From assembly GCF_035961655.1 (NCBI RefSeq), contig NZ_CP108393.1, forward strand, positions 4,261,501 to 4,325,500: a DNA stretch of 64,000 nt. The letters run 5' to 3'. Positions 1-8,099 of the stretch are shown piece by piece. Each line of letters opens with the position of its first letter. The first letter of the stretch is position 1. Made by a program: the position numbers and the translations under genes. This stretch comes from Streptomyces sp. NBC_01317. GTDB lineage: Bacteria > Actinomycetota > Actinomycetes > Streptomycetales > Streptomycetaceae. Under the pieces are notes generated by a model. It worked only from the letters and a program-made list of their open reading frames with translations, searched no databases and was not told where the DNA came from.

Positions 1-1011
1 CGGACGCGCCAACACGATCACCACTCCGAACACCACCCCCGACACGACCCCCCACCGCACCATCCGACGGCACGCCTCCCGCGCTCCCCGAATGTCCCCC
101 GCCCCCAGATACCGGCCGATGATCGCCTGCCCGGCGATCGCTATCGCGTCCAGCGCGAAAGCCGTCAGACTCCAGAGCGACAGAATGATCTGGTGAGCCG
201 CGATATCGGCATCACCCAGCCGCGCCGCCACCGCCGTGGCGATCAGCAGCACCGCCCGGAGCGACAACGTACGGACCAGCAACGGCACTCCGGCCCGCGC
301 ACCCGCCCGTATCCCCGCGGGATCGGGACGCAGCGACGCACCGTGCCGGCGCGCTCCCCGTACGACCACCACCAGATAGACGGCCGCCATGCCGCACTGC
401 GCGATCACCGTCCCCCACGCGGAACCGGCGATCCCGAACCCGAAGCCGTAGACGAACAGCGCGTTGAGCGCCGCGTTGGCGCCGAAGCCCCCGACAGCGA
501 CGTACAGGGGCGTCCTGGTGTCCTGGAGCCCCCGCAGCACCCCGGTGGCGGCCAGCACCACCAGCATGGCCGGTATGCCGAGGCTGGAGATGCGCAGATA
601 CGTGATGGCGTACGGCGCTGCGGTGGGGGAGGCCCCGAACAGGTCGACGAGCCACGGGGCGGCGGGCAGGGTGACGGCGATGACCCCGGCGCCGAGCAGG
701 ATCGCGAGCCAGATCCCGTCCATGCCCTGCTGGATGGCGGCCCGGAAATCACCCGCGCCCACCCGTCGGGCGACGGCCGCGGTGGTGGCGTAGGCGAGGA
801 AGACGAAGACGCTCACCGCGGTGGTCAACAGGGCTGCCGCGATCGCCAGTCCGGCGAGCTGACGCGTACCCAGATGGCCGACGATCGCGCTGTCGACCAT
901 CACGAAGAGCGGTTCGGCGACGAGCGCGCCGAACGCGGGGACGGCGAGCGCGAGGATCTCGCGGTCGTGCCGGCGGCGGGTCGCCTTGGCTGCCAGAGGG
1001 GCCTGTGTCAT
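1..1011 (-). CDS. MATE family efflux transporter (DinF-like), 3' end outside the window
   Basis: Inner-membrane multidrug/toxin exporter of the MATE family, expected to use an ion gradient. The reverse strand from the ATG at 1011 reads MTQAPLAAKATRRRHDREIL and continues with hydrophobic helices and the family hallmark region EPLFVMVDSAIVGHLG around residues 28-43. A second copy of the fold follows, with the matching segment AARLGDADIAAHQIILSLWS. About 337 codons are present of a usual 440-450, so the C-terminal helices lie beyond the left edge. It is divergent from dnaB, with which it shares the 1012-1433 gap. Family assignment is firm; substrate is unknown. Confidence 0.9.
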   Translation of the reverse strand, partial: MTQAPLAAKATRRRHDREILALAVPAFGALVAEPLFVMVDSAIVGHLGTRQLAGLAIAAALLTTAVSVFVFLAYATTAAVARRVGAGDFRAAIQQGMDGIWLAILLGAGVIAVTLPAAPWLVDLFGASPTAAPYAITYLRISSLGIPAMLVVLAATGVLRGLQDTRTPLYVAVGGFGANAALNALFVYGFGFGIAGSAWGTVIAQCGMAAVYLVVVVRGARRHGASLRPDPAGIRAGARAGVPLLVRTLSLRAVLLIATAVAARLGDADIAAHQIILSLWSLTAFALDAIAIAGQAIIGRYLGAGDIRGAREACRRMVRWGVVSGVVFGVVIVLARP

Positions 1012-1198
1012 GCGCTCAATCTAATCTTCCACAGGTAAGAGACGCAAAGGAGCTGTGCTCCTTACTTCGGGCGGGTTCCGGGGCTCGGTCGTGCGTCGTT
1101 TGTTCTGATCTTGGTCCAGTCGGGAAAGTTTTTCTCCCCCACAGCCGGTGGACGGAAAAAGCCCAGGTCAGAATGGTTGCGGCGGGGTCTCTATGATT

Positions 1199-1287
1199 TT
1201 GTCCACAGTGCTGTCCCCCGGTCCGTACACAGGATCGGGCAAGTTCTCCACAGCATCTGGTCTCTCGTCCACATGGCCTGTGGATAA
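1199..1287. promoter_or_regulatory. Cluster of four DnaA boxes upstream of dnaB
   Basis: Four 9-mers fit the Streptomyces DnaA box TTGTCCACA or the general TTATCCACA. They are TTGTCCACA at 1199-1207 (perfect), TTCTCCACA at 1244-1252 and TCGTCCACA at 1265-1273 (one mismatch each), and TGTGGATAA at 1279-1287 (reverse strand, perfect TTATCCACA). They fill the middle of the 422-bp gap between the MATE gene and dnaB (1012-1433), in which I see no gene. The position suggests DnaA control of dnaB or a DnaA-titrating site; that is inference. Confidence 0.7.
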
Positions 1288-1292
1288 CAAGA

Positions 1293-1321
1293 TTGGCTGA
1301 CGTCGCGGACGGGCCTACCGT
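1293..1321 (+). promoter_or_regulatory. Candidate sigma-70 type promoter of dnaB
   Basis: TTGGCT at 1293-1298 and TACCGT at 1316-1321 are separated by 17 bases, the spacing of HrdB-type promoters. They lie just downstream of the last DnaA box and about 110 bases before the dnaB start. The hexamers match the consensus only partly, so this is a weak call. Confidence 0.35.
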
Positions 1322-1433
1322 GGACCGGCGTCCGACGCGCCGGAACCGGAGTCAGGCCTCTCGTTTTGTCAGTGTCGTGCCGTAGAAAGAGTGGCACGGC
1401 GAGGTCCGCTGAGCGGACGTGAGGAGGTGGCCG

Positions 1434-2912
1434 GTGACCATTCCCGAGCCGTTGGACGACCCCTGGACCGACACCGGTCCAAGTGACCGTCTGCCTGTCT
1501 CCCGGCAGCGCCGTAGCGAGGGCCGGGGCCGTGAGGAGCAGCACGAGCGCGGTCGGGACGACAGCGCGTGGGACGGCGGATCGACCGGCTTCGAGCGGGT
1601 GCCTCCGCAGGACCTGGACGCCGAGCAGTCGGTCCTGGGTGGCATGTTGCTGTCCAAGGACGCGATCGCGGATGTCGTGGAGATCATCAAGGGGCACGAT
1701 TTCTACCGTCCGGCGCACGAGACGGTCTTTCAGGCGATTCTCGACCTGTACGCGAAGGGGGAGCCGGCCGACCCGATCACGGTGGCGGCGGAGCTGACCA
1801 AGCGGGGGGAGATCACGCGGGTCGGCGGGGCGTCGTATCTGCACACGCTCGTCCAGTCGGTGCCGAGTGCGGCGAACGCTTCGTACTACGCGGAGATCGT
1901 CCATGAGCGGGCGGTGCTGCGGCGTCTCGTCGAGGCGGGTACGAAGATCACGCAGATGGGATACGCGGCGGACGGGGACGTCGACGAGATCGTGAACTCC
2001 GCCCAGGCGGAGATCTATGCGGTCACCGAGCAGCGGACCAGTGAGGACTATCTTCCGCTCGGCGACATCATGGAGGGTGCGCTGGACGAGATCGAGGCGA
2101 TCGGTTCGCGCAGCGGTGAGATGACGGGTGTGCCGACGGGGTTCACGGACTTCGATTCGCTGACGAACGGTCTGCATCCCGGTCAGATGATTGTCATCGC
2201 GGCTCGTCCCGCGATGGGTAAGTCGACGCTGGCGCTGGACTTCGCACGGGCGGCGTCCATCAAGAACAATCTGCCGAGCGTCATCTTCTCGCTGGAGATG
2301 GGGCGCAACGAGATCGCGATGCGTCTGTTGTCGGCGGAGGCGCGGGTGGCGTTGCACCACATGCGGTCGGGGACGATGACGGACGAGGACTGGACGCGGC
2401 TGGCGCGGCGGATGCCGGATGTGTCGCAGGCGCCGCTGTACATCGACGATTCGCCGAACCTGTCGATGATGGAGATCCGGGCGAAGTGCCGTCGTCTGAA
2501 GCAGCGCAACGACTTGCGGCTGGTGGTGATCGACTATTTGCAGCTGATGCAGTCGGGCGGTTCGAAGCGTGCGGAGAGCCGTCAGCAGGAGGTCTCCGAC
2601 ATGTCGCGAAACCTCAAGCTGCTGGCGAAGGAGCTGGCGGTGCCGGTGATCGCGTTGTCGCAGCTGAACCGTGGTCCTGAGCAGCGTACGGACAAGAAGC
2701 CGATGGTGTCGGATCTGCGTGAGTCGGGGTCGATCGAGCAGGACGCGGACATGGTGATCCTGTTGCACCGGGAGGACGCGTACGAGAAGGAGTCGCCGCG
2801 CGCGGGCGAGGCGGACCTGATCGTGGCGAAGCACCGTAACGGTCCGACGGCGACGATCACGGTGGCGTTCCAGGGTCACTACTCGCGTTTTGTGGACATG
2901 GCGCAGACCTGA
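1434..2912 (+). CDS. dnaB: Replicative DNA helicase DnaB
   Basis: Hexameric 5'-3' helicase of the replication fork; loaded at oriC through DnaA and partner of DnaG primase. The 492-residue protein has the N-terminal DnaB domain (DLDAEQSVLGGMLLSKDAI, about residues 60-160) and the RecA-like C-terminal ATPase domain. Visible motifs are Walker A (ARPAMGKST, near residue 260), Walker B (LRLVVIDYLQLM) and the IALSQLNRGPEQR sensor region ending in SGSIEQDADMV. GTG at 1434 is preferred because GAGGAGG lies at 1421-1427; an in-frame GTG at 1419 would add five residues and lacks a site. There is no intein. A 50-residue charged, probably flexible N-terminus precedes the fold, as in other streptomycetes. 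The next gene starts 24 bases downstream. Confidence 0.97.
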   Translation: MTIPEPLDDPWTDTGPSDRLPVSRQRRSEGRGREEQHERGRDDSAWDGGSTGFERVPPQDLDAEQSVLGGMLLSKDAIADVVEIIKGHDFYRPAHETVFQAILDLYAKGEPADPITVAAELTKRGEITRVGGASYLHTLVQSVPSAANASYYAEIVHERAVLRRLVEAGTKITQMGYAADGDVDEIVNSAQAEIYAVTEQRTSEDYLPLGDIMEGALDEIEAIGSRSGEMTGVPTGFTDFDSLTNGLHPGQMIVIAARPAMGKSTLALDFARAASIKNNLPSVIFSLEMGRNEIAMRLLSAEARVALHHMRSGTMTDEDWTRLARRMPDVSQAPLYIDDSPNLSMMEIRAKCRRLKQRNDLRLVVIDYLQLMQSGGSKRAESRQQEVSDMSRNLKLLAKELAVPVIALSQLNRGPEQRTDKKPMVSDLRESGSIEQDADMVILLHREDAYEKESPRAGEADLIVAKHRNGPTATITVAFQGHYSRFVDMAQT

Positions 2913-2936
2913 GCGGGGTGGTTGTAGGGTCCCCGC

Positions 2937-3569
2937 ATGCGCGGACAGTTCACCGGCTGGCCGGAGCAGGCCATGGACGTGTTGTGGCAGCTCCAGGGCG
3001 AACCGACCCACGCGACCCGCGAGCGCTGCCGCGCGGACCGCGAACGCCTGGTCCGGCAGCCGATGATCGCCCTTCTCCACGAGGTCGCGGACGCCGACCC
3101 CCGGTTCGAGGACTTCTCTGTCTGGCACTACCGCACCGGCTCCTGGTGGTGGCAGCACCAGGGCGCGGTGATCCGGCTCGGCCGCAAGATCGAGATCGGT
3201 CTCCGGTTCACCCTGGACGGCCTGCGGATCCAGGGCGCGTGGTGGTACCCCGACCCTGGTCAGGTGGACATGTTCCGCAAGGCCGTGGCCTCCGAGGGGA
3301 GCGGCCGCGAACTGTCCGCCATCGTCGAGAACGTGCGGAAGAAGGGCTACGACATCTCCGGGGACATGATGAAACGCCTCCCGCGCGGCTACCCGGCGGA
3401 CCACCCCCGTACGGACCTGCTGCGCCACCGTTCGCTGATCGCCGCCCGTCCCCTCGGCTGCGAGGAGTGGCTGCACACGGCCGAGGCGGTCGACTGGGTC
3501 CTCTCGGCCGCCGCCGACCTGGACCCCCTGCTGATGTGGCTGGTCCGCCACGTGAAGCCCGCCGTCTGA
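2937..3569 (+). CDS. DUF2461 family protein
   Basis: The 210-residue protein resembles the DUF2461 (TIGR02453) family, whose biochemical function is unknown. It has no signal peptide or membrane segment, so it should be cytoplasmic. Aromatic-rich motifs visible are WHYRTGSWWWQHQGAVIRLG (residues 62-81) and GAWWYPDP. The start ATG at 2937 follows dnaB by 24 bases on the same strand, so co-transcription is possible. Codon use is typical of the host. Family call moderate to good; role not known. Confidence 0.7.
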   Translation: MRGQFTGWPEQAMDVLWQLQGEPTHATRERCRADRERLVRQPMIALLHEVADADPRFEDFSVWHYRTGSWWWQHQGAVIRLGRKIEIGLRFTLDGLRIQGAWWYPDPGQVDMFRKAVASEGSGRELSAIVENVRKKGYDISGDMMKRLPRGYPADHPRTDLLRHRSLIAARPLGCEEWLHTAEAVDWVLSAAADLDPLLMWLVRHVKPAV

Positions 3570-3667
3570 CATCGCGAGGGCGCCGCGCGGCATGGGAGGA
3601 ACCACACTTGTGCTTGCGGGCGCGGGGTCCGGGGCGATACTCCCGCGCGGCGCTCCCGGACGGGCGC

Positions 3668-4231
3668 TCAGCGCCTCGTCTCGTACCGGGTCAGGATCAC
3701 GCCGCCGGGAAGCGTCCGTGTCTCCACCAGGTTCAGGTTCACCCAGCTGTCCAGCGTGGTGAAGAACGGCGTGCCGCCGCCCACCAGGACCGGCGCGGTG
3801 GCCAGCACGTACTCGTCGATCAGCCCGGCCCGCATGGCCGCGCCGGCGAGCGTCGCGCCGCCGATGTCCATCGGGCCGCCGTCCTCGGCCTTGAGCCGGG
3901 TGATCTCGGCGACGGCGTCGCCGGTGACCAGGCGGGTGTTCCAGTCGACCTTGTCGACCGTCGAGGAGAACACCACCTTCGACATGTCCCGCCAGCGGCG
4001 CGCGTACTCGATCTCCGCCGGGGTGGCGTTGGGCCGCTGGTCGCCCGTCGGCCAGTGGGAGCTCATCGTCTGCCACAGCTTGCGCCCGTACAGCGACAGG
4101 TCGGTCGCCTGCAACTGGTCGGACCAGAACTGGAACAGCTCGTCGCTCGGCACGCTCCACCCGATGTCGTCGCCGGGCGCGGCGATGTAGCCGTCCAGGG
4201 ACAGGTTCATGCCGTAGATCAGTTTCCGCAT
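3668..4231 (-). CDS. Dihydrofolate reductase family protein (RibD C-terminal domain)
   Basis: Small NADPH-dependent reductase of the RibD/DHFR-like fold. The 187-residue protein begins MRKLIYGMNLSLDGYIA, the typical first strand (xxSLDGxIA). It continues with LYGRKLWQTMSSHW (loop contacting the cofactor) and DIGGATLAGAAMRAGLIDEY before the C-terminal strand GGGTPFF. Members of this family are mostly of unknown substrate; the true folate enzyme is usually a different subfamily. It faces DUF2461 across a short convergent gap (3570-3667). Confidence 0.85.
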   Translation of the reverse strand: MRKLIYGMNLSLDGYIAAPGDDIGWSVPSDELFQFWSDQLQATDLSLYGRKLWQTMSSHWPTGDQRPNATPAEIEYARRWRDMSKVVFSSTVDKVDWNTRLVTGDAVAEITRLKAEDGGPMDIGGATLAGAAMRAGLIDEYVLATAPVLVGGGTPFFTTLDSWVNLNLVETRTLPGGVILTRYETRR

Positions 4232-4369
4232 GGGGCCGGCCTTCCGTGAGTCGGTCTCATGCTTACAGACCGGCGCGGCGCGGGAAACTCATCGGTGCGT
4301 GATCTGAGCCCGCATGTCCCCTCACCGGGTCCATCGGTGAGGGCTGTTGGCGGGCGGGACGGGCGGGGT

Positions 4370-4398
4370 GCTCGGGCGGCGGGGGTCGCCGCCCGAGC
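4370..4398 (-). terminator. Hairpin terminator after the VOC gene
   Basis: Perfect 12-bp inverted repeat GCTCGGGCGGCG / CGCCGCCCGAGC around a five-base loop, placed just past the stop codon of the reverse-strand gene ending at 4404. There is no clear U-run, which is common for Streptomyces terminators. Confidence 0.7.
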
Positions 4399-4403
4399 GG
4401 TGG

Positions 4404-4829
4404 TCAGGCCGCGGTGTATTCGGCGGCGACGTCGATGACCCAGGTGACGCCGTAGCGGTCCTTGAGCATGCCGTAGAGGGGCGCCCAGGGGGCGGGGCTC
4501 AGTGGCTGGAGGACGGTGGCGTTCTCGGTGAGCTTTTCCCAGTACGTGGTGACCTCGTCGGCCGTTTCGCCGCGCAGGGAGAGGAAGAAGGCGTTCTCGC
4601 CCTGGTCCCACGGCCGGCCGGAGGGGACGTCGTAGGCCATCACGTGGAATCCGTTGTCGGCGGTGACCTGGCCCCACATGATCTGCTCCGCCTCCGCCGG
4701 CTCCTGGATGTTTCCGGCGTCCTTGTAGGTGACGACGGTCAGGTGTCCGTCGAAGACGGACCGGTAGAAGGTCAGTGCCGCGTGGGCGTCGCCTCGGAAG
4801 TTCAGGTGGGTCACCGCGTTGACGGACAT
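4404..4829 (-). CDS. VOC family protein (PhnB-like)
   Basis: Glyoxalase/bleomycin-resistance fold protein of the PhnB-like group, 141 residues, cytoplasmic. The sequence opens MSVNAVTHLNFRGDAHAALTFY, the usual first beta strand and helix (F.G.A..AL.FY). It contains HVMAYDVPSGRPWDQGENAFFLSLRG and ends with GMLKDRYGVTWVIDV, the closing metal-ligand strand of the family. The start at 4829 is supported by AGGAG six to ten bases upstream. The divergent WYL regulator gene begins 130 bases away, so that regulator may control it (inference). Confidence 0.85.
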   Translation of the reverse strand: MSVNAVTHLNFRGDAHAALTFYRSVFDGHLTVVTYKDAGNIQEPAEAEQIMWGQVTADNGFHVMAYDVPSGRPWDQGENAFFLSLRGETADEVTTYWEKLTENATVLQPLSPAPWAPLYGMLKDRYGVTWVIDVAAEYTAA

Positions 4830-4961
4830 GAGGGGCTCCTTGCCTCTGGTGCGGATGGTTGGACGGTCGCGTGGCCGGACGGTCGCGCGTCCCGGTTCGG
4901 TGACGACAGTCGCAGCGGAAGCGGTCAGGATGTGGCCGCTTCTCCGGGCAGCATGGAGGCC

Positions 4962-5993
4962 ATGCAGAAGACTTCCGCGCGGCTGCTGTCGTTGCTCTCG
5001 CTGCTCCAGGCGCGCCGGGACTGGCCGGGGGCTTTGTTGGCGGAGCGGCTGGACATCAGCCCGCGTACGGTGCGGCGGGACGTCGACCGTCTGCGCGAGC
5101 TGGGCTATCCCGTCGTGGCCGCCAAGGGCCCGGACGGCGGGTACCGGCTCGGCGCCGGTACGCGGCTGCCTCCGTTGCTGTTCGATGACGCGCAGGCGGT
5201 CGCCCTGGTCATCGCACTCAAGATCGCGAGCACCAGTGGTGCCGGTATCGAGGAAGGCGCGGCCCGCGCGTTGACCACCGTCGAGCAGGTCATGCCCGCC
5301 CGGCTGCGGCACCGGATCAGGACCCTGGAGGTGACCGCTGTCGAACGGCCCGTGACCCGTCCGGCCCCGCGGGCCGACAGCACCGTACTGATGACCCTCG
5401 GTGCCGCCGTCCACGCCCGGGAAACGCTGCGGTTCGATTACGCGTCCGTGTCCGTGTCCGCGTCCGCGTCTGCTTCTGGGCGGGGCGCCGGGGGCGACGG
5501 CGCCGACGCACCTCCACCACGCCGGGTGGAACCTCATCACCTGGTGACCTGGGGCGCCCGCTGGTATCTCGTCGCCTGGGACCTCGACCGTGAGGACTGG
5601 CGTACCTTCCGCGCCGACCGGATCACTCCACGCACCCCCACCGGCCCGGGTTTTGTCCCGCGTGAACTGCCCGGGGGTGACGTGGCCGCTTTTGTCGCGG
5701 GCAGGTTCCAGGGGGCGGACGGCTCCGCTGGGTGGCCCTGCCGGGGTGAGGTGATCCTCGGGTTGCCCGCCTCCGTCGTGGCGCCGTACGTCCACGACGG
5801 AGTGGTCGAGGAGCGCGGGCCGTACCGCTGCCGGCTCGTCCTGGGTTCGTGGTCCTGGCCCGCCCTGGCCGCCGCCGTCGGCAGGTTCGACGCCGACATC
5901 GAGGTGGTCGGCCCCGCGGAGCTGAACGAGGCCTTCGCGCGCCTGGCCCGCCGGTACGCGGGCGCCGCGACCGCGCCCGCGGACAGGCCCTAG
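4962..5993 (+). CDS. YafY-type HTH / WYL-domain transcriptional regulator
   Basis: DNA-binding regulator with an N-terminal winged helix (LLQARRDWPGALLAERLDIS, then PRTVRRDVDRL, residues about 12-45) and a C-terminal WYL domain. The WYL core reads PHHLVTWGARWYLVAWDLDREDWRTFRADRI. A low-complexity insert rich in VSVSASASAS and Gly (about 5447-5510) interrupts the WYL domain and is unusual. ATG 4962 is chosen because homologues begin close to the SARLLSLLSLLQ helix; ATG 4953 is in frame and possible. Divergent from the VOC gene at 4404-4829, which it may regulate. Its stop codon overlaps the stop of the opposing VOC gene by three bases. Confidence 0.85.
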   Translation: MQKTSARLLSLLSLLQARRDWPGALLAERLDISPRTVRRDVDRLRELGYPVVAAKGPDGGYRLGAGTRLPPLLFDDAQAVALVIALKIASTSGAGIEEGAARALTTVEQVMPARLRHRIRTLEVTAVERPVTRPAPRADSTVLMTLGAAVHARETLRFDYASVSVSASASASGRGAGGDGADAPPPRRVEPHHLVTWGARWYLVAWDLDREDWRTFRADRITPRTPTGPGFVPRELPGGDVAAFVAGRFQGADGSAGWPCRGEVILGLPASVVAPYVHDGVVEERGPYRCRLVLGSWSWPALAAAVGRFDADIEVVGPAELNEAFARLARRYAGAATAPADRP

Positions 5994-6367
5994 CTCTCGG
6001 CGCGTTCGGCGGCGCTGCGTTCGACGCAGAATTCGTTGCCTTCGATGTCGGCGAGGGTCACCCAGCCTGTGCCGTCGGGGCGGCGATGGTCGGCGTGGAG
6101 GGTGGCGCCGAGGGTGAGGAGGCGGTCGACCTCTTCGTCGCGGGTGCGGTCCTGGGGCTGGATGTCGAGGTGGACGCGGTTCTTGGTGGTCTTGGTGTCG
6201 GGGACCTGGACGAAGAGCAGTCCGGCGCCTTCGGTGACGACGAGGGCTTCGGGGTCTCCGGGTTTGTCCTCCTCGCTGAGGGAGCCGCCGAGGATCTGGG
6301 CCCAGAAGGTGGCGAGGGAGTAGGGGTCGGCGGAGTCGACGGTGACGTGGCGTACGAGTGAGGTCAT
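5990..6367 (-). CDS. VOC family protein (glyoxalase-like)
   Basis: A 125-residue single-domain VOC protein: MTSLVRHVTVDSADPYSLAT at the start, FWAQILGG, and the closing strand WVTLADIEGNEFCVE. It matches the Streptomyces glyoxalase-like group of unknown substrate. The start is taken at ATG 6367; an upstream ATG at 6385 would add MMRVTP. It is a different subfamily from the protein at 4404-4829. Its 3' end overlaps the end of the WYL regulator gene on the other strand. Confidence 0.8.
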   Translation of the reverse strand: MTSLVRHVTVDSADPYSLATFWAQILGGSLSEEDKPGDPEALVVTEGAGLLFVQVPDTKTTKNRVHLDIQPQDRTRDEEVDRLLTLGATLHADHRRPDGTGWVTLADIEGNEFCVERSAAERAES

Positions 6368-6413
6368 GGGCGTCACTCTCATCATCGTCGTGGTGGGTGT
6401 CCAGCCGTTTTCC

Positions 6414-7319
6414 CTACGGTGTCCGGTGCTTGAGGTGTTCGACGAGGCTGGTGAAGCTGTCGCGGGCGTGCCCGGCGGTGATGCCGTGGGCGAAGTGGTC
6501 CAGGACCGCCGTGGGGAGGGCGGAGTTGACTCCGGCGTCGTGGGTGGTGCGGAGGATGTGTCGGACGCTGGCGGTGCCCATGGCGAGGGTGTCGACGTCG
6601 CCGGGGTGGTGGCCGGCGCTGATGCGTGGGGTGTAGAAGGCGGCGAAGCCCGGGAGTGAGGCCATGGTGGACGAGGCGTAGGGGAGGAATTCCTCGGGGG
6701 TGATGCCGTGGGCGTCGCCGAGGGCGAGGGCGTGCAGGTAGGCGAGCATCGAGGTCCAGAAGATGTCCATCTGCATCTGGTAGTAGAGGGCGGCGAGTCC
6801 GGGGTCCGCGCCGCGGTAGTCGGTGTCGGTGAGGGTCGCGAGGGTGTTCCGGTGTGCCTGGTAGGCGTCTTCGGGGCCGCTGTAGAAGGTGGAGGATCCT
6901 GGCTGTCCGATGCCTGAGGGCGGGACCTGTACGCCTCCGGTGAGGTGGCGGGCTCCGTGTGCGGCGGCCCAGCGGGCGGCTTCGCGGGCCCGGTCGGGGG
7001 TGTCCGAGCTGAGGTTGACGAGGGTGTGTCCGGGGAGTGCCGCGGTGGCCGGGGTGAGGGTGGCGTACACGGCGTCGTAGTCGGTGAGGCTGAGGATCAC
7101 CAGTTCGCCGGCGGCGAGTGCGTCGTGGACGGTGGTGGCGCGTACGGCTCCGTGGGCGACGAGGTCGTCGGCCTTGCTCGGGGTTCTGTTCCACACGGTG
7201 ACGGGGTGGCCGTGGCCGAGGAGGGTGCGGGTCATGGCGCGGCCCATGGGGCCGAGGCCGATGACGGTGACCGCGGGCCTGCTGGTGTGGGTGTCGTACG
7301 GGTCGGTCGGTTCGGTCAT
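6414..7319 (-). CDS. NAD(P)-dependent oxidoreductase, imine reductase-like
   Basis: A 301-residue beta-hydroxyacid dehydrogenase fold enzyme. The Rossmann motif is VIGLGPMGRAM near residues 19-29 and VWNRTPSKADDL follows, the NADP-preferring N-R-T signature. The C-terminal half (ALYYQMQMDIFWTSMLAYLHALAL) resembles imine reductases, which dimerise through that long helix and reduce cyclic imines. The substrate cannot be read from sequence. It is divergent from the TetR gene; both flank a duplicated 17-bp operator at 7342-7398, so TetR repression by a ligand related to the substrate is likely (inference). Confidence 0.85.
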   Translation of the reverse strand: MTEPTDPYDTHTSRPAVTVIGLGPMGRAMTRTLLGHGHPVTVWNRTPSKADDLVAHGAVRATTVHDALAAGELVILSLTDYDAVYATLTPATAALPGHTLVNLSSDTPDRAREAARWAAAHGARHLTGGVQVPPSGIGQPGSSTFYSGPEDAYQAHRNTLATLTDTDYRGADPGLAALYYQMQMDIFWTSMLAYLHALALGDAHGITPEEFLPYASSTMASLPGFAAFYTPRISAGHHPGDVDTLAMGTASVRHILRTTHDAGVNSALPTAVLDHFAHGITAGHARDSFTSLVEHLKHRTP

Positions 7320-7339
7320 GGTGATCGCCGGGTCCTCTC

Positions 7340-7395
7340 TAGAACGAACGCTCTATCCAGGGAGGAACGTAGCACGCACTGGAACGAACGCTCTA
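7340..7395. promoter_or_regulatory. Duplicated operator between the IRED and TetR genes
   Basis: GAACGAACGCTCTATCC occurs twice in direct orientation, at 7342-7358 and 7382-7398, 40 bases apart. Each copy contains the dyad TAGAnCGnnCGnTCTA: perfect at 7340-7355, one base off at 7380-7395. Placement in the 93-bp divergent gap between IRED and TetR fits an autoregulatory TetR operator pair. Confidence 0.75.
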
Positions 7396-7412
7396 TCCGA
7401 TAGGCTGCGGGC

Positions 7413-8033
7413 GTGAAGACCGAGCCGCACCACAGGACCGACACCGTGCCCGGCCCCGAGGGCGGGGGCCTCGGCACCCGTGAGCGGGTGGTCAGGTCGG
7501 CGTCGCGGCTGATGCAGCGTCAGGGGTACGACGGGGCCGGGATCAAGCAGATCGCGCAGGGCGCGGGGGCCACGCTCGGCTCCGTCTACCACTTCTTCCC
7601 CGGGGGGAAGCAGGAGCTGGCGGTGGCGGCGGTCCACCACGGCGACCAGGAGTTCGCCGACGTCCTGCGGCGGGTGCTCGGCAGTGAGCCGGACCCGGCG
7701 GAGGCGGTGGTCGCCTGTACGCGGAGCCTCGCGGAGAGCCTGCGGGCCTCCGACTGGCTGGACGGCTGTCCGGTCACGGCCACCGCGTTGGGTACGGCCG
7801 GCCGCGCCCCGGACATCCAGCTGGCGGCCGCTCAGGCCTTCGAGCGGTGGTCCGGGCTGGTCGCGGACGCGCTGCGGCGGGGCGGCATCGCCGAGGAGGA
7901 CGCCGCGGACCTGGGCCGTACGGTGATCAGCACGCTGGAGGGGGCGGAGCTGGCCGCCCAGGTGTCCAGGAGCGACGTCCCGTTGACCGTCGCGGGCCGG
8001 CATCTGGCGCGGCTCATCAACTCGTACAAGTGA
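7413..8033 (+). CDS. TetR/AcrR family transcriptional regulator
   Basis: A 206-residue repressor with the TetR HTH at residues 23-70 (TRERVVRSASRLMQRQGYDG, then IKQIAQGAGATLGSVYHFFP). The C-terminal ligand domain contains WLDGCPVTATALG, seen in the TetR_C LmrA/YxaF type. The GTG start at 7413 lies 15 bases after the second operator copy, so transcription is probably nearly leaderless. Divergent from the imine reductase-like gene, its probable target. Confidence 0.9.
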   Translation: MKTEPHHRTDTVPGPEGGGLGTRERVVRSASRLMQRQGYDGAGIKQIAQGAGATLGSVYHFFPGGKQELAVAAVHHGDQEFADVLRRVLGSEPDPAEAVVACTRSLAESLRASDWLDGCPVTATALGTAGRAPDIQLAAAQAFERWSGLVADALRRGGIAEEDAADLGRTVISTLEGAELAAQVSRSDVPLTVAGRHLARLINSYK

Positions 8034-8099
8034 TCACATCTCCCGGGACGCGGGGGAAATAGGTCGACCGGACCGGCCGGGCGCCGGTAGATGTGGTCC

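Noticed and set aside
1191..4160. 989-codon reverse-strand ORF over dnaB
   Set aside because: Arg/His-rich translation without family features, antisense to dnaB, a usual shadow in high-GC DNA; used only to confirm base positions.
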